From Dehalococcoidia bacterium (GTDB lineage Bacteria; Chloroflexota; Dehalococcoidia; Tepidiformales; Tepidiformaceae): a stretch of 10,217 bases of DNA. The position numbers and the translations under genes were made by a program. Below the pieces are notes generated by a model, which made no database searches, was not told the origin of the DNA, and saw only the letters and a program-made list of their open reading frames with translations. Where the stretch lies: NCBI GenBank assembly GCA_007126855.1, contig SLAK01000174.1:1-10217 (forward strand), read 5' to 3'. Positions within the stretch are counted from its first letter, which is position 1, and each line of letters opens with the position of its first letter. Below, one piece after another: positions 1 through 5,564 of the stretch.

Positions 1-1
1 C

Positions 2-256
2 CACCGGGCCAACGTCTCCGAGGATGCCTGGAACGATCCGCAGCTCGTGGCGCGCGGTCACTTCGTCAACGTCGAGCATCCCGAGCTGGGCACGATTCCC
101 GTCGAAGCCTCGCGCATGATCTTCTCCGCCACGCCGGCGCGGCCCAGCCGCCCCGGCCCGACCTTTGGCCAGGACAACGACCACGTCCTCCGCGATCTCC
201 TGGGCCTTGGCGACGAGGAAGTCGTCGAATACATCGCCAGCGGCGCGCTCGAGTAA
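2..256 (+). CDS. CoA-transferase family III (CaiB/BaiF), C-terminal fragment
   Basis: Only the last 84 residues are in the window; the gene starts off the left edge. Family III CoA-transferases move coenzyme A between carboxylic acids in the cytoplasm through an aspartyl-CoA intermediate. The visible part matches the family's C-terminus: an N-D-P-Q-L-V-A-R-G-H-F stretch (about residues 11-21 of the fragment), then H-P-E-L-G, then a P-x-x-F-G-Q-D segment leading into a terminal helix pair (VLRDLLGLGDEEVVEYIASGAL). The catalytic aspartate lies in the missing N-terminal part, so the substrate cannot be inferred. The frame is open from base 2 to a TAA stop. A GC-rich hairpin about 85 bases downstream may end its transcript. 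The family call is fairly secure; the specific acid is unknown. Confidence 0.8.
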   Translation, partial: HRANVSEDAWNDPQLVARGHFVNVEHPELGTIPVEASRMIFSATPARPSRPGPTFGQDNDHVLRDLLGLGDEEVVEYIASGALE

Positions 257-339
257 GCGCCCCGGGACAACGCGACAAGAGGGAGCAGCGGCATCAGCGG
301 CTGTTCTCGCTCTGTATGCGAAGCAAGTGTGCGGAATAA

Positions 340-374
340 GGCAGCCCCGGGATTCTGCGGTGGCCCGGGCTGCC
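340..374 (+). terminator. GC-rich hairpin, possible terminator without a U tract
   Basis: The left arm GGCAGCCCCGGG (340-351) pairs with the right arm CCCGGGCTGCC (364-374), giving an 11-bp stem with one bulged C and a 12-base loop. It lies between the CoA-transferase stop and the aminotransferase start. The downstream bases (CATTCTTAGAGA) are not a true T run, so this would be a weak intrinsic terminator or another RNA structure. The pairing is seen directly; the role is inferred. Confidence 0.4.
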
Positions 375-437
375 CATTCTTAGAGACCATTGCATAAAGT
401 CATAGCGTCGGCCGCCCCCACCCTCGGTCTCCCCTCG

Positions 438-443
438 TAGAAT
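438..443 (+). promoter_or_regulatory. -10-like TAGAAT just upstream of the aminotransferase start
   Basis: TAGAAT ends six bases before the ATG at 450. Transcription would therefore begin at or next to the start codon and give a leaderless mRNA. No purine-rich SD sequence lies between this box and the ATG, which supports the reading. No convincing -35 hexamer is seen 16-18 bases upstream. A TAAAGT at 395-400 is an alternative -10 box, but that transcript would have a leader of about 43 bases without an SD. Confidence 0.45.
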
Positions 444-449
444 CGCGCC

Positions 450-1619
450 ATGCTTTCCGCTCCCTCCCGCCGTGTCGCCAGCCGCACGTCGGTATTCACC
501 GAGTCCGTCATCCGCGAGATGACGCGCCTCTCGCAGGTCCACGGCGCCCTCAACCTCGCCCAGGGCTTCCCCGACTTCCCCGCACCGGATTTCGTCAAAC
601 AGGCCGCGGTCGATGCCATCAATGCCGACATCAACCAGTACGCCATCACCTGGGGCAGCGAGCGCCTCCGCCGCGCAATCGCCGCCAAAGTCCAGCGTTT
701 CTATGGCCTCGACGTCGACCCCGACCGAGAAGTCACCGTCACCTGCGGCGCCACCGAAGCGATGATGGCCACCCAGCTCGCCCTCATCGAAGAAGGTGAC
801 GAGATCATCGTCTTCGAACCTTTCTACGAAAACTATGTCCCCGATGCCGCCATGAGCGGCGCAAAGCTGGTCTTCGTCACGCTCGAAGCGCCGGATTTCA
901 CTTTCGACCCCGACGCGCTCCGGGCTGCGTTTAGCCCACGGACCCGCGCGATCATCGTCAACACGCCCAACAACCCCTGCGGCAAGGTCTTCACCCGGGA
1001 CGAACTCGAACTCATCGCCGAGCTTTGCCAGGAATTCGACGCCATCTGCATCACCGACGAGATATACGAACACATCATCTTCGGCGGCGCTCGCCACATC
1101 CCTATGGCCACCATTCCCGGCATGGCCGACCGCACGGTCACCATCAGCGGTCTCTCCAAGACCTTTAGCGTCACCGGCTGGCGGCTCGGCTATGTCGTCG
1201 CAGCCCCGTGGCTTTCCGATGCCATCCGCAAAGTCCACGACTTCCTCACCGTCGGCGCCCCCGCGCCCCTGCAGGAAGCCGGCGCCATCGCCATCGAACA
1301 GGGCGACGACTATTACCCGGAGCTCGCAGGCATGTACGAGCACAAATGCGACATCCTGCTCACCCCGCTGCTCGAAGCCGGTTTCAAAGCCCACCGCCCT
1401 GAAGGCGCCTACTACATCATGGCCGACTTCAGCGCCCTCGGATTCCACGGCGACGACAGCGCGTTCGCCGACCACATGATCCGCAACGCCGGGGTGGCTC
1501 CCGTCCCGGGTTCCAGCTTCTTCGTTAGCCCCGGCGCTGGCGCGAACCTCGTGCGCCTCACATTCTCCAAGAGTGACGAGACACTCACCGCCGCGGCGGA
1601 ACGCATCGCCCGAATGTAG
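450..1619 (+). CDS. PLP-dependent class I/II aminotransferase (methionine/kynurenine aminotransferase type)
   Basis: This 389-residue cytoplasmic fold-type I aminotransferase should move an amino group from an amino acid to a 2-oxo acid using pyridoxal phosphate. The N-terminal NLAQGFPDFPAPDFV segment is typical of the branch holding kynurenine-oxoglutarate transaminase and the methionine aminotransferase YbdL. Visible landmarks are the Y-G-(x)n-D-P and CGATEA cofactor-phosphate segment, NTPNNPCGKV with the cofactor-contacting Asn175, the D-E-I-Y-E motif with Asp203 (pyridine nitrogen) and Tyr206, the SGLSKTFSVTGWRLGY motif with Schiff-base Lys237, and the substrate-carboxylate Arg369 in LVRLTFS. 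The length is normal for the family and the gene looks intact. The ATG at 450 has no SD but has a TAGAAT box directly upstream. The substrate (methionine, aromatic or kynurenine) cannot be fixed from sequence alone. The neighbours give no pathway clue. Confidence 0.9.
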   Translation: MLSAPSRRVASRTSVFTESVIREMTRLSQVHGALNLAQGFPDFPAPDFVKQAAVDAINADINQYAITWGSERLRRAIAAKVQRFYGLDVDPDREVTVTCGATEAMMATQLALIEEGDEIIVFEPFYENYVPDAAMSGAKLVFVTLEAPDFTFDPDALRAAFSPRTRAIIVNTPNNPCGKVFTRDELELIAELCQEFDAICITDEIYEHIIFGGARHIPMATIPGMADRTVTISGLSKTFSVTGWRLGYVVAAPWLSDAIRKVHDFLTVGAPAPLQEAGAIAIEQGDDYYPELAGMYEHKCDILLTPLLEAGFKAHRPEGAYYIMADFSALGFHGDDSAFADHMIRNAGVAPVPGSSFFVSPGAGANLVRLTFSKSDETLTAAAERIARM

Positions 1620-1694
1620 CCTCGCCCATCGCTGACGCACCCTGACGTTACCCCGCCTTTTCGCTCCTCTTGCGAGCCCCCCGGGGATCGCCGG

Positions 1695-1700
1695 TAGGGT
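1695..1700 (+). promoter_or_regulatory. -10-like TAGGGT upstream of the FKBP lipoprotein start
   Basis: TAGGGT ends seven bases before the ATG at 1708. A TTGCGA at 1670-1675 could serve as -35, but the spacer is 19 bases. A GGAG at 1701-1704 lies only three bases from the ATG, too close for a normal SD, so a leaderless or near-leaderless transcript is plausible. Read-through from the aminotransferase, whose stop is 88 bases upstream, is the alternative. Confidence 0.35.
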
Positions 1701-1707
1701 GGAGACC

Positions 1708-2271
1708 ATGCGAAAGACCTTTTTGCTCATCCCCGCGCTGCTGCTCGTGCCTTTCGCATTGGCCGCTTGCGAGGACAACGACACCACTGACGACGACCTC
1801 TTCAACGGCGAAAACGGCGCGCCCACCAATGGCTTCGATGATGACCCCAACGGTCTCGACGACGGCATGAACGGCATCGACGACAACGGTATGGGCATGG
1901 GCGAAGCCAGCGGCGAGGAAATCTATGACTTCTCAGATGCCGAGAGCACCGATGGCGGTGTTCTCTACATCGACGAGGTCACCGGCGAAGGCGCCGAAAC
2001 GACCATGGACAGCGAAGTCCAGGTTCACTACCAGGGCATGTTGCTCGACGGCACGCTCTTCGATAGCTCGGTAATGCGCGGCGAGCCTGAAACCTTCCAG
2101 CTCGGCCAGGTCATCCCCGGTTTCGCCGAGGGCGTGGTTGGCATGCAGGAAGGCGGCACGCGCGTCATGCTCGTCCCGTCCGACCTCGGCTATGGCGACC
2201 AGGGCATCGAAGGGATCATCCCGCCTGATGCCGACCTCATCTTCGAAGTCGAGCTGCTCGAAGTCCGCTAA
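1708..2271 (+). CDS. FKBP-type peptidyl-prolyl cis-trans isomerase lipoprotein
   Basis: This is a 187-residue predicted lipoprotein. MRK is followed by a hydrophobic segment and an L-A-A-C lipobox, so Cys21 should be lipidated and the protein held outside the cytoplasmic membrane. Residues 22-84 form an acidic linker with 21 Asp/Glu and no Lys or Arg, including three 7-residue NG-hydrophobic-DD repeats (41-61). Residues 85-187 are one FKBP domain, which would catalyse proline isomerisation in exported proteins. FKBP12-type pocket residues are visible: Tyr108, Phe118, Asp119, Phe130, Val135-Ile136, Tyr162 and Phe179. The usual tryptophan at the pocket floor is Phe139. I prefer ATG 1708 to the in-frame GTG at 1699 because it places the basic MRK at the start of the signal peptide. 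The stop codon overlaps that of the convergent phosphotransferase gene. The call is secure; the client proteins are unknown. Confidence 0.93.
   Translation: MRKTFLLIPALLLVPFALAACEDNDTTDDDLFNGENGAPTNGFDDDPNGLDDGMNGIDDNGMGMGEASGEEIYDFSDAESTDGGVLYIDEVTGEGAETTMDSEVQVHYQGMLLDGTLFDSSVMRGEPETFQLGQVIPGFAEGVVGMQEGGTRVMLVPSDLGYGDQGIEGIIPPDADLIFEVELLEVR
1828..1890 (+). repeat. Three in-frame 21-base repeats coding acidic heptads
   Basis: Three consecutive 21-base units encode NGFDDDP, NGLDDGM and NGIDDNG in the linker of the FKBP lipoprotein. The protein period is exactly seven residues. Third-codon positions differ between units, so this is an old or selected repeat and not a fresh tandem duplication. 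The Asp/Asn/Gly-rich pattern could bind Ca2+ or act as a flexible charged spacer; neither is shown. Confidence 0.75.
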
Positions 2272-4721
2272 GCCTCATCTCCAGACCGGCTGATCGTGAC
2301 CGTCCCCGCGTTGCCGTTGACGGTCACCAGGTCACCCGAACGTATCTCGCGGGTCGCGGTGTGCACGTTGACCACCGCCGGGAGCCCGTATTCACGAGCC
2401 ACGGTACTGCCGTGGCTCAACGCACTTCCCATATCCACCACCAGACCGGAAGCCAGCGCGAACCAGGGCGTCCAGCCCGCGTCGGTTACCGGCGCCACCA
2501 GGATCTCACCCGGCTCGAGCGGGCTGTCCGTGGCGGGGTCCAGGATCACGCGTGCCCGGCCGGTTGCGATGCCTGGACTTACCGGCGTCCCGCGGAGCGT
2601 CGCGCTTTCCTCACCCATTTCCGCCGGCTCCAGAGGCGTTGGCCGGCCGCGGAACCGGTCGGGAAGGATAATGTGCCGGCTGCGCTCGTATTCCTTCCGC
2701 CGCCGCACCACCCGGTCCTGGAGACCCTCCGGCGTTGCCGCACGCATCGCTTCGCGCAGCTCATCTCGCGCCAGGAAGTAGATGTCCTCTGGCGCGTCGA
2801 TCACACCCTTCGCCACCAGCCGCCCCTGCATCGCCGGCATCAGGTAGTCCGGGATGCGCGCCGCCCGCACGATGACCGACTTCGTGCGCTCGCGGAGCGA
2901 AACCCAGTCCTGCGCGTCCGAAAGCGCCTTGCGGAAAACGCGCCGCCGCACGGGATTCATGCGCCGCGCGATCGCCTTCGTCAGCCGAAGCCGCTCGGTC
3001 TCCTGCCTGCGCAGGGTCTCCGGTGGCGAATGTCCCGCCGGCAACGACAGGTACGAAGCCACCATGGTCATCACCGGCTTTGGCTCACGCCGCCAGCACC
3101 GCGCCGAGGCCTCCATCTCGTTGAGCCCCCGGTGGCCGTGCCTCGCAAGGAAGGTCCGCCACGCCGCGCGCCACCCATCCGGCAGCGACGAATCGCCCGG
3201 GTCGAACTCTCCCGAGAGCACCGTACCTTCGATGCCTGTGTTTCGCGCTACCGTGGCCAGGTTCCAGATGTCCAGCCCGATCTGCGCGCTTTCCACGCCG
3301 TGCATCCCGGAGAAGAGCCCCGGCATCCGCGCGTCCGTCCCTTCCCTGAGCACCGGCCGCACCAGCCGTGCTACCAGTTCGAACGATGTCGAAGCGATAC
3401 CGCTCACCTGCAGGTGCGTCCCGAAGATGTTGGCGGTATGCGTCAGCACGCGCTCGAACGCGTCGTCCAGCGCTGCACCGGAAAGCGTGGCGGTGTCCAG
3501 CGCCGCGATTTCCCGCTCCAGCGCGCGCGTCTGCCGGTCGATGCGCTCCGCTGTGCCCTGCACGGTCAGCAGGTTCTTCGCCAGTGGAAGCGCGCTCTTT
3601 GCCTTGAAGCGGAGCCGGCGCAGCCACCGCTCCCGGTCGCTCGTTTCGGCGCCCTCATCGCCCGCAAGGTATTGCTGTTCGACTACATCCGCACTGCCGC
3701 CCGGCGAGCGGTCAGCGATAAGCCGCGTGACGGTCAGGTTCAGGAACGCCCGGTTGTAGAACGTGCCCATGAAGGGCCGCCACTCATCCCGATCCAGCAG
3801 CCCGAGTTGCTGGAAGCCAAGGTTGTACCCCACCCGCGACGTATTCTGCGAGAGGCTAATCGTCAGCGGCGTCAGGAGCCCGGGCAGCACCTCCTGTACA
3901 TTCGCGCTCGTCCAAAAGGTGTCATCGTCGGTCGGCGTATCGAACTCGCTTACTTCTCCGGCCCTGGCTCTGGCCGCCGTGATCGGCCGCGACTGCAGCA
4001 GCCATAACTCCTCCCCGTCGTGCGCGAACTCGATATCCTGCGGCGCCCCGAACAACGCCTCGGCGCGCAATGCGGCTTCAGCGATCTCCCTCGCTGCTTC
4101 TTCGGTCACCAGCCCGCCCTCAGCCGGTTCGCGCCCGGTGACCGCTAGCGAGCTGCGGTCGACCAACACCCGCTCGCCACGCGCGGTGCCGGCCATCAAT
4201 CGCTCGCCCGTACCCGGCACGGCTTCGATGACAACGCGTTCCTGTCCATCAACGGGGTCGACTGAGAACGCCACGCCCGCGAACGCCGCCTCCACCATCC
4301 GTTGCACCACCACGGCCATCTGCGCACCGGCGACTCCCGCTTCCTTGCGGTACGCCGCGGCTGATTCGGAATGAAGCGACGCGACACAGTCCGCGATCGC
4401 TCCGAGCAGTGCGCCGCGGTCGCGGATGTTCAACACGGTTTCGTGCTGCCCCGCGAACGAGCGCTCGCTCCCGTCTTCGTCAGTGGCCGACGAACGTACC
4501 GCCACCGCAACCGCACCCGATGGGTTCAACGCAGACCATGCCGAGACGATCGCGGACACGGTTTCCGGGTCGTCCAGCGCTGCCGTTGCATCCGTGTCTA
4601 CAACAAAACCTGGAGGCACACGAAACGCGGCCTTCTGGAGCCGGAACAAATTTGCGCCCTTGCCCCCGAGAAGCGCCGCGGATGGTTCTGCTTGGTCATC
4701 GAGCCAGTGAATTCCCGCCAT
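2268..4721 (-). CDS. Rifampicin phosphotransferase-like / PEP synthase-related phosphotransferase
   Basis: This is an 817-residue cytoplasmic enzyme. The N-terminal ATP-grasp domain (about 1-270) has GGKGANL with Lys21, VRSSATDEDG with Arg76, GVAFSVDP, and a closing E-L-W-L-L-Q-S-R-P-I-T strand. A long, mostly helical middle region follows (about 285-690), starting with SANVQEVLPGLLTPL. The C-terminal swivelling phosphohistidine domain carries MGSALSHGSTVAREYGLPAVV with catalytic His770. Only 47 residues follow that histidine, so the C-terminal PEP/pyruvate-binding barrel of true PEP synthase and pyruvate phosphate dikinase is absent. This order (ATP-grasp, middle domain, His domain) is that of rifampicin phosphotransferase, which inactivates rifamycins with ATP; known members are near 867 residues. 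The real substrate could be another hydroxylated compound. I chose ATG 4721 over the in-frame TTG at 4760 because MAGIHWLDDQ is the usual domain start. The gene is divergent from the LexA-box gene. Confidence 0.8.
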   Translation of the reverse strand: MAGIHWLDDQAEPSAALLGGKGANLFRLQKAAFRVPPGFVVDTDATAALDDPETVSAIVSAWSALNPSGAVAVAVRSSATDEDGSERSFAGQHETVLNIRDRGALLGAIADCVASLHSESAAAYRKEAGVAGAQMAVVVQRMVEAAFAGVAFSVDPVDGQERVVIEAVPGTGERLMAGTARGERVLVDRSSLAVTGREPAEGGLVTEEAAREIAEAALRAEALFGAPQDIEFAHDGEELWLLQSRPITAARARAGEVSEFDTPTDDDTFWTSANVQEVLPGLLTPLTISLSQNTSRVGYNLGFQQLGLLDRDEWRPFMGTFYNRAFLNLTVTRLIADRSPGGSADVVEQQYLAGDEGAETSDRERWLRRLRFKAKSALPLAKNLLTVQGTAERIDRQTRALEREIAALDTATLSGAALDDAFERVLTHTANIFGTHLQVSGIASTSFELVARLVRPVLREGTDARMPGLFSGMHGVESAQIGLDIWNLATVARNTGIEGTVLSGEFDPGDSSLPDGWRAAWRTFLARHGHRGLNEMEASARCWRREPKPVMTMVASYLSLPAGHSPPETLRRQETERLRLTKAIARRMNPVRRRVFRKALSDAQDWVSLRERTKSVIVRAARIPDYLMPAMQGRLVAKGVIDAPEDIYFLARDELREAMRAATPEGLQDRVVRRRKEYERSRHIILPDRFRGRPTPLEPAEMGEESATLRGTPVSPGIATGRARVILDPATDSPLEPGEILVAPVTDAGWTPWFALASGLVVDMGSALSHGSTVAREYGLPAVVNVHTATREIRSGDLVTVNGNAGTVTISRSGDEA

Positions 4722-4728
4722 GCCGGGA

Positions 4729-4734
4729 AGCGTA
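4729..4734 (-). promoter_or_regulatory. -10-like TACGCT upstream of the phosphotransferase start
   Basis: On the minus strand TACGCT ends seven bases before the ATG at 4721, and no SD lies between them, so a leaderless transcript is plausible. A TTGCTG at 4755-4760 is a possible -35, but the spacer would be 20 bases. If the promoter were here, the TTG at 4760 would lie upstream of the transcript, which supports the shorter protein. Confidence 0.4.
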
Positions 4735-4776
4735 CACAGCCTGAACGCGCTTCGCAGCAAGCCCGGTAACAGGCCC

Positions 4777-4804
4777 TTGACATGTAGAACAAATGTTCTA
4801 CACT
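4777..4804 (+). promoter_or_regulatory. Sigma70-type promoter: TTGACA, 16-bp spacer, TACACT
   Basis: A perfect -35 hexamer TTGACA (4777-4782) is followed after 16 bases by TACACT (4799-4804), which would start transcription near 4811. An SD and ATG follow at 4819-4824 and 4832. The whole spacer is covered by a LexA-type palindrome, so the promoter is probably repressed in normal growth. Confidence 0.75.
4783..4802 (+). promoter_or_regulatory. LexA/DinR-type operator (SOS box)
   Basis: A perfect inverted repeat with 8-bp arms, TGTAGAAC and GTTCTACA, surrounds AAAT. Its core GAAC-N4-GTTC is the operator type of LexA/DinR in Bacillus, actinobacteria and related groups. It lies exactly between the -35 and -10 boxes, where bound repressor would block RNA polymerase. 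The palindrome is seen directly; LexA binding is inferred, because no lexA gene is in the window. It begins about 60 bases upstream of the divergent phosphotransferase start and could also affect that gene. Confidence 0.75.
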
Positions 4805-4818
4805 TTCCACAACACCAC

Positions 4819-4824
4819 GGAGGT
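4819..4824 (+). promoter_or_regulatory. Strong Shine-Dalgarno GGAGGT
   Basis: GGAGGT lies seven bases before the ATG at 4832. It fixes that start over the in-frame ATG at 4793, which sits inside the operator and upstream of the predicted transcription start. Confidence 0.8.
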
Positions 4825-4831
4825 CTCCGTC

Positions 4832-5470
4832 ATGTCCCTTGCCCGCCTCACCATCACCCCGCCTCCCGTGTCGCCTGCGGCTCAGCCCTCTAGCGAAGAG
4901 GCCGAACGCCTTGCCTCCATTCTCCGTAAGTACGCGACAGGTTCTGTCGCAATAGAGGCTGGCAATACCCTCCGTGTCGATCTCCGCCGCATCCCCTGGG
5001 CGTGCGCCGAACCAGAACGCGCCCGCCGGCTCGGGGTGCTCGCCTCCACGTGGACAGGCCGAAAAGTCGAGACGCGAATCGAAGAAGCCCCATCCCAGCC
5101 CGCCACCGGGCCATTCACCGCGAGCCTTCGGCGCCGCCCGGCCGAAGCCGCCACCGCATTCCGCGGCCGGATCCGCCGGGCTGCCGAGCGGCTCGCGTTA
5201 CTCGTCGAAACCCACGGCGAGCCCTGCCGGCGCTGGATGGTCCGGCTCGAACGCGACGGCGCCTCTGCCGTGATGCCCCTGCCCGGAGCGCTCCTGGAAC
5301 AGGGCCAGGGGGAATTCGATCGCCGCCTCCCGGTCGCCGCGCTGGAGAACGTCACTGCCGTTCGGCTGGAAGCCCGCACCGGCACTCCCGCTTCGGTTCA
5401 ACACCCTCGCACGCGCACGACGGCGGATGGCGGCCTTGGCCGGGGCAAGCCCCTGGCAAAAGTCTCCTGA
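4832..5470 (+). CDS. Unrecognised basic protein under a LexA-type operator
   Basis: I do not recognise this 212-residue protein. It starts MSLARLTITPPPVSP and has a Pro/Ser-rich N-terminus (about 1-28). A small mixed region follows (about 29-85) containing ASILRKYATGSVAIE and VDLRRIPWACAEPERARRLG. Next is an Arg/Ala-rich, probably helical stretch (about 100-135), then WMVRLERDGASAVMPLPGALLE, and a Gly/Arg/Thr-rich tail. It is strongly basic, with no signal peptide, membrane helix, cysteine cluster or nuclease motif that I can see, so a cytoplasmic and possibly nucleic-acid-binding protein is likely. Its start is well supported by GGAGGT. A perfect -35 box and a LexA-type palindrome suggest induction by DNA damage. 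A damage-inducible division inhibitor, a mutasome accessory protein or a repair factor are all possible; none is shown. valS follows after 94 bases without a clear terminator. Confidence 0.7.
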   Translation: MSLARLTITPPPVSPAAQPSSEEAERLASILRKYATGSVAIEAGNTLRVDLRRIPWACAEPERARRLGVLASTWTGRKVETRIEEAPSQPATGPFTASLRRRPAEAATAFRGRIRRAAERLALLVETHGEPCRRWMVRLERDGASAVMPLPGALLEQGQGEFDRRLPVAALENVTAVRLEARTGTPASVQHPRTRTTADGGLGRGKPLAKVS

Positions 5471-5551
5471 TCGCGCGACCCGGGAGGAAGCGTGAAAGCA
5501 GCCTGCTGGTAGACTTGGTAGATCAGCGCATCCCGCTGAAAACCATGCTCT

Positions 5552-5558
5552 GAGAGGG
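5552..5558 (+). promoter_or_regulatory. Shine-Dalgarno-like GAGAGGG for valS
   Basis: A purine-rich GAGAGGG ends six bases before the valS ATG at 5565 and fixes that start. In the 94-base gap before valS I see only a weak TAGACT (5510-5515) as a -10 candidate with no good -35. I see no T-box leader. Confidence 0.55.
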
Positions 5559-5564
5559 TCTGCG

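Noticed and set aside
1676..1694. CCCCGGGG-containing stretch before the FKBP gene as a terminator
   Set aside because: The palindrome has no usable loop and no T run follows it. It more likely lies in the promoter spacer.
294..1898. Minus-strand open frame of 534 codons over the aminotransferase
   Set aside because: It is antisense to a clear PLP enzyme with all catalytic residues. Its Gly/Asp/Val/Glu-rich composition is the mirror of C-ending codons in GC-rich DNA, and it shows no family motif.
2361..4007. Plus-strand open frame of 548 codons over the phosphotransferase
   Set aside because: It is an Arg/His/Pro-rich shadow of the real minus-strand gene, without motifs or a plausible start signal.
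4722..4760. TTG at 4760 as start of the phosphotransferase
   Set aside because: It adds 13 residues with no family match and would lie upstream of the candidate -10 box at 4729-4734. ATG 4721 fits the domain start.
4793..4831. ATG 4793 as start of the LexA-box gene
   Set aside because: It lies inside the operator and upstream of the predicted transcription start. ATG 4832 has GGAGGT at the right distance.
5471..5564. T-box riboswitch upstream of valS
   Set aside because: The gap is only 94 bases and has no T-box-like conserved motif or terminator/antiterminator pair. The AGCAG-C-CTGCT repeat at 5497-5507 is too small to interpret.
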